Shown: in pieces, positions 46,007-55,036 of the stretch
Layout of the letters: each line of letters opens with the position of its first letter
How positions within the stretch are numbered: the first letter of the stretch is position 1
Program-made: the position numbers and the translations under genes
Assembly: GCF_001905655.1 (NCBI RefSeq)
Contig: NZ_JMHT01000022.1
Coordinates: 1 to 64,000, forward strand
Reading direction: 5' to 3'
Length of the DNA: 64,000 nucleotides
DNA from: Mycobacterium sp. ST-F2
Lineage (GTDB): Bacteria; Actinomycetota; Actinomycetes; Mycobacteriales; Mycobacteriaceae
The notes under the pieces: generated by a model
What the model was told of the DNA's origin: nothing
What the model saw: only the letters and a program-made list of their open reading frames with translations
The model's database searches: none

Positions 46007-47644
46007 CTACCTGGTGGTGTGGCTGCGGGCGTGGGCGACGGCAGCGTCCAGGGTGTCGATGAGATGGTTCTCGTGGCGCAGGGAGTCGATGATCCCGACA
46101 CCCGCGAGCAGGTCGCGGTGTTCGGGCCGGACCCCTTTGATGATCACGGTGATTCCCCGCGCCTCGAGATCCTCGACGATCTGGGTGAGGGTGTGCGCGC
46201 CGGTGGCGTCGAGCATGCCGAGTTGAGACAGCCGGATGATCACGACCGACGTCTCGGGATGGTTGCCGTCGGTGATTGCATTCGAAATCCGTTCGGCCGC
46301 ACCGAAAAACATGGCTCCATCAAGCCTGAGCAACGCAATGCGCTCGTCGCCGGGCACGTAGGGGCCAGGGAGCTCCTCGCGGATGACGCTGCTGCGCCGG
46401 GCCAGCGCTCTCAGCGCGAACAGCGCCGTGGCCGCAATGCCGATCTCGACGGCTTGGATCAGATCGAAACAGACCGTCACGATCGCGGTCAGCAGAAATG
46501 CTGCCGCGTCCGAGCGGGTGGACCGCAGAATCCGTGTGACTGTGTGCGGCGAGATCATCCGGAACGCCGTCACCATCAACACCGCGGAGAGCGCCGCCAA
46601 CGGGATGGTTCCGACCAGTCCGCTGATCAGATAGACCACGGCGAGCAGCACCAGCGCGTGCACGATCGCCGCGACGCGGGTCCGCGCGCCGGACCGCACG
46701 TTGACCGCGGTACGGGCGATGGCTCCGGTGGCCGGCATGCCGCCGAACACCCCGGAGGCGACCGACGCCAGTCCCTGTCCCACCAGTTCGCGGTTCGGGT
46801 CGTAGGGCCCGGTCGGGGACATCGTCGCCGCCACGCGCGCCGACAGCAGTGACTCGATGGCGGCCAGCGCGGCGATCGCCAGTGCCGCGCCGAACAGCGA
46901 GTGCAGCACCGCGAGGTCGGCGTGCGGCCAGACGGGCGCGGGCAGCCGCGACGGCAGGCCCCCGATCCGAGGCGCGGGCAATCCGGTACCGGTCACCAGT
47001 GCGGTCGCGGCAACAACCGCCACCAGCGACGCCGGGACCGCGGGATGCAGTCTGGGCAGCCCGATCATCAGGACCACCACCAGCGCCGTGACGAGCAGCG
47101 CGGGCCGTGCCGCGCCCATGTCGATGTGCGAGACGACGACGCCCGCGGCCACCAGCGGCGACCGTCCGGCCGGTGCCGCTTGCCCGAATGCCGCCGGCAC
47201 CTGCTGCAGGAAGATGATGACGGCGATGCCGAGGGTGAATCCCTCGATCACCGGCCACGGAATGAAGGTCACCGCACGGCCTACCCCGGTGATCCCGGCG
47301 ACCACGACGATGACGCCGGCCAAGATGGTGACCGCTGCGACGCTGCCCAGTCCGTACTGAGCCACGATCGGCGCCAGGACCACGGTCATGGCCCCGGTCG
47401 GGCCGGACACCTGCACGTGCGAACCGCCGAACACCGCGGCCACCAGGCCCGCCACGACTGCGGTGACCAGACCGGCCGCCGCACCCACGCCGGAACTGAT
47501 ACCGAACGCCAGGGCAAGGGGCAATGCCACGACGCCGACCGTGATTCCCGCGAGGACATCACGCCGCCAGGAGCGCCCGAGGCCGGCGTAGTCCGAGCGC
47601 GACGGCAGCAGCCGGGCAATACGGTCGCCGCTGACTGTGGTCAT
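46007..47644 (-). CDS. SulP/SLC26 anion transporter with STAS domain
   Basis: 545 residues. The family entry (RRDVLAGITVGVVALPLALAFGISSGVGAAAGLVTAVVAG) and GGSHVQVSGPTGAMTVVL are typical, with 10-14 transmembrane segments up to about residue 400. A cytoplasmic STAS domain follows (about 430-540, RLDGAMFFGAAERISNAI, VVIIRLSQLGMLDATGAHTLTQIVEDLEARG). Substrates in the family are sulfate, bicarbonate or other anions. It overlaps the ArsR-type regulator stop by ATGA. The FHA gene starts 37 bp downstream. Confidence 0.9.
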   Translation of the reverse strand: MTTVSGDRIARLLPSRSDYAGLGRSWRRDVLAGITVGVVALPLALAFGISSGVGAAAGLVTAVVAGLVAAVFGGSHVQVSGPTGAMTVVLAPIVAQYGLGSVAAVTILAGVIVVVAGITGVGRAVTFIPWPVIEGFTLGIAVIIFLQQVPAAFGQAAPAGRSPLVAAGVVVSHIDMGAARPALLVTALVVVLMIGLPRLHPAVPASLVAVVAATALVTGTGLPAPRIGGLPSRLPAPVWPHADLAVLHSLFGAALAIAALAAIESLLSARVAATMSPTGPYDPNRELVGQGLASVASGVFGGMPATGAIARTAVNVRSGARTRVAAIVHALVLLAVVYLISGLVGTIPLAALSAVLMVTAFRMISPHTVTRILRSTRSDAAAFLLTAIVTVCFDLIQAVEIGIAATALFALRALARRSSVIREELPGPYVPGDERIALLRLDGAMFFGAAERISNAITDGNHPETSVVIIRLSQLGMLDATGAHTLTQIVEDLEARGITVIIKGVRPEHRDLLAGVGIIDSLRHENHLIDTLDAAVAHARSHTTR

Positions 47645-48018
47645 CGGCTGGTGCCGATGGGCGGCAGTGAGCCGACGACATCGAGTTGATCGCGTTGGGT
47701 GGCAAGGGTATCGGCGAGGAACGTGCGCGCGATGAGCAGCAGTTCAGCGATCTTCGGATGGGCCAACGTGTAGTACACCGCATTGCCGGCCCGGTACCCG
47801 GTGACCACGTGATGACGTTTGAGTACGGCCAGATGCTGCGAGAGCAGCGTCGGCTCGATGTCGCTGGCCGCGAGGATGTCGCTGACCGCCGTCGGCCCCT
47901 CTGAAGTGGACAGGATCTCCAGCACCCTGATGCGGGCCGGATGCGCCAGCGCCTTGAAGAGGTTGGCCTTGATCTCGTAGAGCGGCCGTTCGGGGCCGTC
48001 GAGCACGCTGTCGACCAC
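47641..48018 (-). CDS. ArsR/SmtB-family repressor
   Basis: 125 residues from GTG 48018. Winged helix with LFKALAHPARIRVLEILSTSEGPTAVSDILAASDIEPTLLSQHLAVLKRHHVVTGYRAGNAVYYTLAHP. It has no cysteine at all, so the classical arsenic/cadmium thiolate sites are absent; a C-terminal or non-metal site must be used if it senses a ligand. It overlaps the SulP gene by 4 bp. A palindromic operator lies directly upstream, consistent with autoregulation of the operon. Confidence 0.9.
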   Translation of the reverse strand: MVDSVLDGPERPLYEIKANLFKALAHPARIRVLEILSTSEGPTAVSDILAASDIEPTLLSQHLAVLKRHHVVTGYRAGNAVYYTLAHPKIAELLLIARTFLADTLATQRDQLDVVGSLPPIGTSR

Positions 48019-48033
48019 GCCACACCCCTATTT

Positions 48034-48061
48034 GATGGATTGATGAAATTCGCAATCCATC
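48034..48061. promoter_or_regulatory. Operator for the ArsR-type regulator
   Basis: GATGGATTG (48034-48042) and CAATCCATC (48053-48061) are perfect inverted arms around a 10-nt AT-rich spacer. The site lies 16-43 bp upstream of the arsR GTG. Its size and AT-rich half-sites suit an ArsR-family dimer. Confidence 0.6.
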
Positions 48062-48160
48062 ATAACGCGCCAGCCAGCCGCCGATTCACGGGATCAGGTT
48101 CCGTTCAGCCAACCCACAGGCTCACGAACCCGAAAATTGTTGGCTGGGTAACATTCGCGC

Positions 48161-49501
48161 ATGGCCGTAGCCGACAACACAATCGATCTGGGAGATCAGG
48201 CGTCCTTCACCGGCTTACGAGCGCTGGGGCGTGGACCGCTCATCCAATTCACCTGGATCTACGACCATCCGGTTGATCTCGATGGGCTGCGCCGCCTGCA
48301 CCGCAATCTGGGCAGCGGTGGTCTGCTGGGCCGCCGCATCGAACGGTCGCCGCTGCCGTTCGGCCGGCACCGGTGGGTCCGCTCGACCGGGCCGCTGGAT
48401 ATCGACGTCGCCGCCGAGGCGCGGCCCGTCGCCGAACTGAACGACTGGATCAACGAACGTGGTCAGGTCCCGGTCGACCCGGAGCACGGCCCGCCGTGGC
48501 ACCTGGGCGTGCAACCGCTCGAGGGCGGCGGCGCGGCCGTGTCGCTCGTCGTGTCGCACACCGTCGGTGACGGTCTGGCCATCTCCGAAGCCGTCACCGA
48601 CGCGGTCAACGGAGAACCCCGCGACCTCGGCTACCCGCTGCCCGCGGCCCGGTCCCGACGTGAGGCGCGGCGCGAAGACCTCCGGCAGACGATGCGGGCG
48701 GTACCCAGCTGGTTCCGGGCCGTCGCCGGAGCCGCCAAGATCGCCCGTGACCAGAAGAACGATCTGGCCGCGTCCGCCAAATCGGTGACGGCACCGGTGT
48801 CCGGCGGGATCACCACGCCGGTGACGCCTCCGTTCGTCACCGCCCAGATCGACATCGAGGACTGGAGTCAGCGCGCGAAAGCCCTTGGCGGAACCAGCAA
48901 CGTGCTGTTCGCCGCCCTGGCGGCACGGGTCGGGCAGGTCGTGGGCCGCCTGGGCGAGGACGGCCGGGCCATGCTCTCCTTCCCTGTCAACATCCGCACC
49001 GAAGGTGACACCCGGGGTAACGCGCTCAGCACCATCACCGTGATGGCAGACCCCGAGAAGGTCAGCACCGACCTGACCGAGTTGCGGAGCGAGATCAAGC
49101 GCGAACTCGCCGGTGTCGACGAGTGGACCCGGATGATGATGACGCCCCTGCCGCTCACTCCCCTGGTGCCGAAATTCGCGGTACGGCGGCTGGAAAAGAT
49201 GGTGCTCAAGGTCGGCAAGCCCATCGGTTGCTCGAACCTCGGACAGTTCCCTGCCGCGTTCAACCGGCCCGACGGAACCGACGCCAGCAGTTTCCAGGCC
49301 CGCATGGTCGAGCCCGGGCTGACGCCGGTGGACCTCGAACGGTTGAACGGTCACCTGTTCCTGGTGTCGTGCCAGACCCCGACGTCGATCCTCGTGACCA
49401 TCACCGCATGGGAACCGGGCGACCCGAACACCAAAGCGGCACTGGCAGATTCCGTCCGGAAAGCGTTGGCCGAACTCGGACTCACCGGAACCGTCGACTA
49501 A
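48161..49501 (+). CDS. Condensation/WS-DGAT-like acyltransferase-fold protein
   Basis: 446 residues. The histidine motif VVSHTVGDG (H-x3-D-G, about residues 128-136) and the overall layout of two halves match the CoA-dependent acyltransferase superfamily, as in wax ester/DGAT synthases and condensation domains. SNVLFAALAARVGQVVGR and SFPVNIRTEGDTRGNALS near the middle resemble the second half of WS/DGAT enzymes. It has no signal peptide. The acyl acceptor cannot be read. A TetR regulator follows 25 bp later on the same strand, so it may be part of a regulated lipid or secondary-metabolite step. Confidence 0.75.
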   Translation: MAVADNTIDLGDQASFTGLRALGRGPLIQFTWIYDHPVDLDGLRRLHRNLGSGGLLGRRIERSPLPFGRHRWVRSTGPLDIDVAAEARPVAELNDWINERGQVPVDPEHGPPWHLGVQPLEGGGAAVSLVVSHTVGDGLAISEAVTDAVNGEPRDLGYPLPAARSRREARREDLRQTMRAVPSWFRAVAGAAKIARDQKNDLAASAKSVTAPVSGGITTPVTPPFVTAQIDIEDWSQRAKALGGTSNVLFAALAARVGQVVGRLGEDGRAMLSFPVNIRTEGDTRGNALSTITVMADPEKVSTDLTELRSEIKRELAGVDEWTRMMMTPLPLTPLVPKFAVRRLEKMVLKVGKPIGCSNLGQFPAAFNRPDGTDASSFQARMVEPGLTPVDLERLNGHLFLVSCQTPTSILVTITAWEPGDPNTKAALADSVRKALAELGLTGTVD

Positions 49502-49526
49502 GTTACCGGGTAGTACCATCGGTACG

Positions 49527-50066
49527 GTGGACAGTACCGCGAGCACTCCGGCCGGCTCGGTCGAAGATGCCTCGACCCCCAACCGCATCCTGGTCGCGAC
49601 CGCGGAGGTGCTGGCCCGTCAGGGGCAGACGAAGCTGAGCCTGTCCGAGGTCGCGGCGCAGGCCGGCGTCTCCCGCCCCACCCTGTACCGCTGGTTCGCC
49701 TCGAAGGAGGCCCTGCTCGAGTCGTTCGGGCGATACGAGCGCGATATGTTCGTCGACGGCATGAACGCTGCCACCGAGGGCCTGCGGGGCAACGAAAAAC
49801 TGGATGCCGCACTGCAATTCATCGTGAAATACCAGCAGACCTATTCCGGCGTGCGGGTCATCGACGTCGAGCCCGAGACGGTGCTCGCCCAGCTGCCCAA
49901 TGTCGTTCCCATCATGCGGAACCGACTGCAGAAATTGATGTCCGGACCGAACGCCGAATTGAAGGCCGCCACCGCGGCCCGGATCGCGGTGTCGCACTAC
50001 CTCGTCCGCAGCGACGACACCGACCAACTGCTGGCGCAACTGCGCCATGCTGTCGGGCTGCGCTAA
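49527..50066 (+). CDS. TetR-family regulator
   Basis: 179 residues from GTG 49527. The N-terminal HTH ([48 protein letters not shown]) is clear, and the C-terminal ligand domain is short. It follows the acyltransferase-like gene and likely regulates it. Its stop shares CTAA with the convergent rlmN stop (50063-50066). Confidence 0.9.
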   Translation: MDSTASTPAGSVEDASTPNRILVATAEVLARQGQTKLSLSEVAAQAGVSRPTLYRWFASKEALLESFGRYERDMFVDGMNAATEGLRGNEKLDAALQFIVKYQQTYSGVRVIDVEPETVLAQLPNVVPIMRNRLQKLMSGPNAELKAATAARIAVSHYLVRSDDTDQLLAQLRHAVGLR

Positions 50067-51169
50067 CCTTCCGCCGCCAATTGCCCACAGGCAGCGGCAA
50101 TTTCACGACCGCGGGTATCGCGCACCGTGCATGACACGCCGGCAGCCTGCACCCGGCGCACGAACTCCCGCTCGACCGGCTTCGGGCTGGCGTCCCACTC
50201 GCTGCCCGGGGTCGGGTTCAGCGGGATCAGGTTCACGTGCACCAGCGGACCCAGCGCCTTGTGCAGCTTCTTGCCCAAAAGGTCTGCCCGCCACGGCTGA
50301 TCGTTGACGTCGCGGATCAGCGCGTACTCCACCGAGACCCGCCGACCCGTCACGTCCGCGTAATACCGTGCGGCATCAAGGACTTCGGAGACCTTCCACC
50401 GGTTGTTCACCGGCACCAGGGTGTCACGCAATTCGTCATCGGGCGTGTGCAGCGACAGCGCCAGCGTCACACCCAGCTTCTCGTCGGCGAGTTTGCGGAT
50501 GGCCGGCGCCAGACCGACGGTCGAGACCGTCACCGAGCGGGCGCCGATACCGAAACCGTCCGGCGGTGCCGCGGTGATCCGGCGCACGGCGGCCACCACC
50601 CGGTTGTAGTTGGCCAGCGGCTCGCCCATGCCCATGAAGACGATGTTGGACAGCCGGCCATCATGTTCGTTGCGCATGGCCGCCGACGCCGACCGCACCT
50701 GCTCGAGGATTTCGGCCGTCGACAGATTCCGCTTCAGACCGCCCTGGCCGGTGGCGCAGAACGGGCAGGCCATGCCGCAGCCGGCCTGCGACGAGATGCA
50801 GACGGTGTTGCGCTGCGGGTAGCGCATCAGCACCGACTCGAACGTCGTGCCATCGACGGCGCGCCACAGCGTCTTGCGGGTCTCTCCGGCGTCGCACTGG
50901 ATCTGTTTCACCGGCGCGATCAGTTCGGGGAACAGCGCGTCCGCAACCTGAGTGCGCACGGCGGCCGGCAGATCGGTCATCTCCCGGGGATCGGCGATCA
51001 GGCGGCCGTAGTACTGATTCGCGAGTTGCTTGGCCCGGAATTTCGGCAATCCGAGTTCGGCGACGGCCTCGATGCGCCCCGCGGCGTCGAGGTCGGCCAG
51101 GTGCCGCGGCGGCATGGCGCGTCGCGGGGCCTCGAAGACCAAGGGCAGCGGCTTACTTTCGGCAGACAT
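50063..51169 (-). CDS. rlmN: 23S rRNA (A2503-C2)/tRNA (A37-C2) methyltransferase
   Basis: 368 residues from ATG 51169. Radical SAM enzyme with the cluster motif [11 protein letters not shown] (C-x3-C-x2-C), the SAM-binding GMGEPLANY and the two methyl-carrying cysteines, one in the C-terminal [11 protein letters not shown] and one in the cluster region. It methylates C2 of A2503 in 23S rRNA and A37 of some tRNAs. It is syntenic with Rv2880c/Rv2879c; here it is a single intact gene. Confidence 0.95.
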   Translation of the reverse strand: MSAESKPLPLVFEAPRRAMPPRHLADLDAAGRIEAVAELGLPKFRAKQLANQYYGRLIADPREMTDLPAAVRTQVADALFPELIAPVKQIQCDAGETRKTLWRAVDGTTFESVLMRYPQRNTVCISSQAGCGMACPFCATGQGGLKRNLSTAEILEQVRSASAAMRNEHDGRLSNIVFMGMGEPLANYNRVVAAVRRITAAPPDGFGIGARSVTVSTVGLAPAIRKLADEKLGVTLALSLHTPDDELRDTLVPVNNRWKVSEVLDAARYYADVTGRRVSVEYALIRDVNDQPWRADLLGKKLHKALGPLVHVNLIPLNPTPGSEWDASPKPVEREFVRRVQAAGVSCTVRDTRGREIAAACGQLAAEG

Positions 51170-51272
51170 AACGGCTCCAGTATCCCAGCACCCGCCATTG
51201 CGTGCGAACACCGCCAAGTTGTAGCGTGTGACAAAACCAGAGTGAGCACTCTGGTTTCAGGAAGAGAGTCGG

Positions 51273-51899
51273 TCAGTGCCGGTCCAGGACAGCCTCCACG
51301 GCCGTCGTCAGATGCTCGGCGCGAACGGCAGAATCCAACGCAACCGGGGTGATCTCGTCGTCCCCGAACACGGCCGGCAGAAATGCGTAGGAGTACACGA
51401 TCCGGAACGCGGTATCGGCAGCAGCGGCGTTGCACGCGAATCGTTCGGTGAGCACACGGCAGAAATCCCGGGCGAACGACCGGCTCCACGTGACTCCCGC
51501 CGCCCACATGTCCGGATCGTCGCGGCCAAGGCTGACGAACACGAAGAGCAGGGCCCGATTGTCCGCGATGGCGTCCAGGAACATGGTGACGAAGCCGGCC
51601 ACGAACAGCCGCCTGTCATTTGCCGAATACCAAGGCGCCGAACGGTATTCGCTCGATTCGCTGAGCCGCGTCAAGAACCTGGCGTGCGCCTCGACCAGCA
51701 GCTGCCGCCGGTCGGCGAAGCGGTGGTAGATGGCGCCATTGGACACCCCGGAACGCTCGCTGACCGCCACGATGGTCAAACCCTGCGATCCCGACTCGGC
51801 CAGGATTTCCAGCGCGGCGTCGAGCACCCGGGACGCCGTCACCTGACTGCGTCGCTGGACCGCAGGACGCCTGCCGGGAACCTCTACAGCCTCACTCAT
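51273..51899 (-). CDS. TetR-family regulator
   Basis: 208 residues from ATG 51899. The HTH is ASRVLDAALEILAESGSQGLTIVAVSERSGVSNGAIYHRFADRRQLLVEAHARFL. On the minus strand TACAGT lies 8 nt before this ATG, so the mRNA is probably leaderless; an ATG at 51923 is a less likely start. It is divergent from the aminotransferase gene (52 bp between starts) and probably controls it. Confidence 0.9.
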   Translation of the reverse strand: MSEAVEVPGRRPAVQRRSQVTASRVLDAALEILAESGSQGLTIVAVSERSGVSNGAIYHRFADRRQLLVEAHARFLTRLSESSEYRSAPWYSANDRRLFVAGFVTMFLDAIADNRALLFVFVSLGRDDPDMWAAGVTWSRSFARDFCRVLTERFACNAAAADTAFRIVYSYAFLPAVFGDDEITPVALDSAVRAEHLTTAVEAVLDRH

Positions 51900-51951
51900 C
51901 GAAGCCAACTGTAAATGCGTCATCGCACAAGACATGGAGGAGCCGCGCAAG

Positions 51952-53214
51952 ATGGTCGACGTTCAGAAGTTCCTATCCGACATCGCGCGGGTGGCACCCT
52001 TCGTTCCCCCGCAGGATCCGGTGCCGGTCACCTTCAACTTCGATCAAGGGATTCCGTCCGCAGAGACGTTCCCGATTGCCCTGCTCGACCAGCTGCAGAG
52101 CGACGTCCTCAAGCGCGACGGGGCGCGCGCTCTCGAGTACGTGTCGCTGGATATCGACGGACCCGGTGACCAGATCGTCTACGGCAACACCGGCTACACC
52201 GAACTGGTCCTCGGAAGCCTGCACCTGCGCCGCGAGCTGGCGCGATGGCTGGGTGAGCGCAACGCGCGCACCGCCCTGGGCCCCGACAACCTGATCATCA
52301 CATCCGGGTCGGTGCAGGCCATCGCCTTGGCGATCAATGCACTGGTCAACCCGGGCGACGGAGTGCTGGTGGAGGCCGCGACCTTCCCCTACGCGCTGCG
52401 CTACGCCAAGATGCGGGGTGCCGACATCCGGCCCGTGACCATCGACCAGGACGGGCTCGACACCGATGCACTGGAGTCACGCCTCGAGGAGATGGCCGCC
52501 GCCGGCGTGGTCCCCAAGCTGCTGTACATCGTTGCCACGTTCCAGCTTCCGACCTGCGTGTCGACGTCGGAACCGCGCCGCCGACGCATTCTGGAGCTGG
52601 CAGACCAATACGACTTCCTCATCATCGAGGACAATATCTACGGCGACCTGCGCTACCACGGCGAGCCGATTCCCACCCTGCTGTCCATGGACACCCAGGG
52701 CCGGGTGATGCAGTCACACGGCTTCAGCAAGACCGTGGCACCGGCGCTGAGAATCGGCTGGATGACCGGGCCGCAGGACCTGATCACCGCGTTGGGTTCG
52801 GTGCGTCAGGACTTGGGCCCGAGCCTGTGGACCTGCCGAGCCCTGGCGCAGTTCGTCGCCTCGGGTGGTTTCGACAAACAGATCGACCGCGCCAACGACG
52901 TGTACCGGCGCAAACTCGACGTGGCCGTGGCCGCCGTGCGGGAACACTGTGGTCCCTGGGTGACGTTCGCGGTGCCCGAAGGCGGCTTCTATCTGTGGCT
53001 CAAGCTGTCCGACCAGGTCGACTGGCGCGAGGTGCGGCGCCGGTCCGCAGAGGGCGGCGTCTCCTTCCGCCCCGGTGAGCGGTTCATGATCGACAGCGCC
53101 GCAGCCTCCGGCGCCGGGTATCTGCGGCTGGCCTACAGTCACGTCGACGACGACGAAATACGAAGGGGCATAGCGATTCTGGGCGAGGCCATCCGCGAAT
53201 CGGTCAGCAAGTGA
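51952..53214 (+). CDS. Fold-type I PLP aminotransferase (2-aminoadipate/LysN-like)
   Basis: 420 residues from ATG 51952, supported by GGAGGAG 9 nt upstream. The enzyme core shows YGNTGYTELVLGSLHLRRELARWL, NLIITSGSVQAIALAINALVNPGD, the PLP-phosphate region IIEDNIYGDLRYHG and the Schiff-base lysine in HGFSKTVAPALRIGWMTGP. There is no N-terminal HTH, so it is not a MocR regulator. The LysN/2-aminoadipate group accepts various amino acids. It overlaps the SMP-30 gene by GTGA and is divergent from the TetR gene. Confidence 0.9.
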   Translation: MVDVQKFLSDIARVAPFVPPQDPVPVTFNFDQGIPSAETFPIALLDQLQSDVLKRDGARALEYVSLDIDGPGDQIVYGNTGYTELVLGSLHLRRELARWLGERNARTALGPDNLIITSGSVQAIALAINALVNPGDGVLVEAATFPYALRYAKMRGADIRPVTIDQDGLDTDALESRLEEMAAAGVVPKLLYIVATFQLPTCVSTSEPRRRRILELADQYDFLIIEDNIYGDLRYHGEPIPTLLSMDTQGRVMQSHGFSKTVAPALRIGWMTGPQDLITALGSVRQDLGPSLWTCRALAQFVASGGFDKQIDRANDVYRRKLDVAVAAVREHCGPWVTFAVPEGGFYLWLKLSDQVDWREVRRRSAEGGVSFRPGERFMIDSAAASGAGYLRLAYSHVDDDEIRRGIAILGEAIRESVSK

Positions 53215-54029
53215 AGGTCATCGCCGACGGCCTGATCTTCCCCGAATGCCCGCGCTGGCACGACGGTGCGCTGTGGTTCTCCGACCAGCACGCCGGCACC
53301 GTGTTCCGGCTGGCGCCCGGGCACCGTGCCGAGCCGGTACTCGACGTCGCAGGCCGGCCGTCGGGCCTCGGCTGGACGCCCGACGGCGACCTCCTGGTGG
53401 TGTCCATGCGGAACCGGACCCTGCTGCGCCACGACGGTCAGACCACCACGACGGTGGCCGACCTGTCGCCGTATCACCGCGGCCCGAGCAACGACATGCT
53501 GGTCGACGACGCCGGACGCGCCTACATCGGCGACATCGGCTTCGACTACTACGACGGCGGCAGTCCCGCTCCGACGAAACTCATCAGGGTGGACCCGGGT
53601 GGCGAGGTCGAGGTGGTGTCCGGCGACGTGCTGGTGCCCAACGGCATGGCCCTGACCGACGGCGGCACCCGGTTCATCGTCGCCGAATCACTGGCCCGCC
53701 GGCTCACCAGTTTTCGCCGAGCTCCCGACGGCAGCCTCTCCGACCAGCGGGTGTTCGCGGACCTGGGACGCCGGATCCCCGACGGGATATGCGCGGAACC
53801 GTCCGGTGCGGTGTGGTTCGCCTCCCCCAATTCCGATGTCGTTGTCCGCGTCGACCCGACCGGCGCCGAGACCCACGCCATCAGCACGGGCGACTGGCAC
53901 CCGGTGGCCTGCCAGCTCGGCGGCCCGGACGGTCGCACGCTGTATGTCTGCGCCTCGACCTCTGTCGCGCCCATGGACACCGGCACCACCCGAGCAGGCG
54001 CCATCCTCGCACTCGAGCTCGACGGGTAA
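53211..54029 (+). CDS. SMP-30/gluconolactonase-like beta-propeller hydrolase
   Basis: 272 residues. The six-bladed propeller pattern starts with VIADGLIFPECPRWHDGALWFSDQHAG (metal-binding Glu). It continues with RGPSNDMLVDDAGRAYIGDIGFD, LVPNGMALTDGGTRFIVAES (Asn ligand) and RIPDGICAEPSGAVWFASP (Asp ligand). It should be a calcium or zinc lactonase or esterase. The GTGA overlap with the aminotransferase gene suggests sequential steps, for example opening of a lactone formed from an amino-acid derivative, but the pathway is unknown. Confidence 0.87.
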   Translation: MKVIADGLIFPECPRWHDGALWFSDQHAGTVFRLAPGHRAEPVLDVAGRPSGLGWTPDGDLLVVSMRNRTLLRHDGQTTTTVADLSPYHRGPSNDMLVDDAGRAYIGDIGFDYYDGGSPAPTKLIRVDPGGEVEVVSGDVLVPNGMALTDGGTRFIVAESLARRLTSFRRAPDGSLSDQRVFADLGRRIPDGICAEPSGAVWFASPNSDVVVRVDPTGAETHAISTGDWHPVACQLGGPDGRTLYVCASTSVAPMDTGTTRAGAILALELDG

Positions 54030-54070
54030 TTGATTGGACGGCGGGGCCATCGGTTGGTCACCATGGGCCC

Positions 54071-55036
54071 ATGCCGCTGCGCCCCGCCACCGTCCTCGCC
54101 TTCTTCTATGCGTTGGGCTATCCCATTGGCGCCCTTGCAGTTTCGGCCATGTCACCGATGGCGACCCTGGTCTTCCGATTCGGTCTGGCGGGCCTGATTC
54201 TGGGCTGCTGGGCCCTGGTCGCGCGTGTGAAATGGCCCACTGGGCGCCTGCTGGGACATGTGCTGGTCGCCGGGCTCCTGACCCAGGGCGTGCAATTCAT
54301 CTGCCTGTACCTGGCCCTGCTGCATGGTGCCCCAGCGGTACTCGGTGCGGTGATCATCTCGATGAACCCGGTGGCCACCGCGCTGCTGGCCGCGGTGTTT
54401 CTGGGCGAACGGCTGACGGCCATGCGCGTCGTCGCCCTGATCCTGGGTGCGCTGGCGGTACTGGCCGCATGCGCCCAGCGGTTGCTCATGGTCGGCGGCG
54501 TCGACGCGGTGATCGTGCTGCTGGTCGTCGCACTGCTGGCCCTGGCCTCGGGTGGCGTCTACCAGCAGCGGTTCTGCCGCGGCGTGGACTTCCGCGCCAC
54601 CGCCGCGGTGCAGAACGCCGTGTCGCTGGTCCCGGTGGCGATCCTGGCCGCGGTCATGCCCTGGACGGTGACCAACCTGCACACCGCCGTCCTCGCGGTG
54701 GGCGCCGTGGTGCTGCTCAACGCGACACTGTGCATGACGCTGTACGTGCGGGCGATCGATCGCTACGGCGCCGCCGCGGTGGCCATGCTGTTCGCGGTCA
54801 TCCCGGCGGTCGCCGGCGTGCTGTCCTGGTGGCTGCTGGGGCAACGGCCGGACCTGGGTGTGGTGGTCGGCCTGGCGTTGGGCGCGCTGGCCTGCTGGCT
54901 CAACTCACGAGCCGTGGCGCGGACCGTCAGGCCAGCAGCTCCAGCACCAGCCACGCCGCGACTCCAGACGGCAGAATCGAGTCGATCCGGTCCATCAGAC
55001 CGCCGTGACCAGGCAGCAGAGTGCCCATGTCCTTGA
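54071..55036 (+). CDS. EamA/DMT-family transporter
   Basis: 321 residues from ATG 54071. Ten hydrophobic segments and two EamA repeats, e.g. ATVLAFFYALGYPIGALAVSAMSPMATLVFRFGLAGLIL and GAVIISMNPVATALLAAVFLGERL, then IPAVAGVLSWWLLGQRPDLGVVVGLALGALACWL. Probably a metabolite exporter. The last about 35 residues are Pro/Ala/Ser/Arg-rich and lie antisense to the end of cdsA (110-bp convergent overlap), so the tail may be poorly conserved. It follows the SMP-30 gene by 41 bp. Confidence 0.85.
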   Translation: MPLRPATVLAFFYALGYPIGALAVSAMSPMATLVFRFGLAGLILGCWALVARVKWPTGRLLGHVLVAGLLTQGVQFICLYLALLHGAPAVLGAVIISMNPVATALLAAVFLGERLTAMRVVALILGALAVLAACAQRLLMVGGVDAVIVLLVVALLALASGGVYQQRFCRGVDFRATAAVQNAVSLVPVAILAAVMPWTVTNLHTAVLAVGAVVLLNATLCMTLYVRAIDRYGAAAVAMLFAVIPAVAGVLSWWLLGQRPDLGVVVGLALGALACWLNSRAVARTVRPAAPAPATPRLQTAESSRSGPSDRRDQAAECPCP

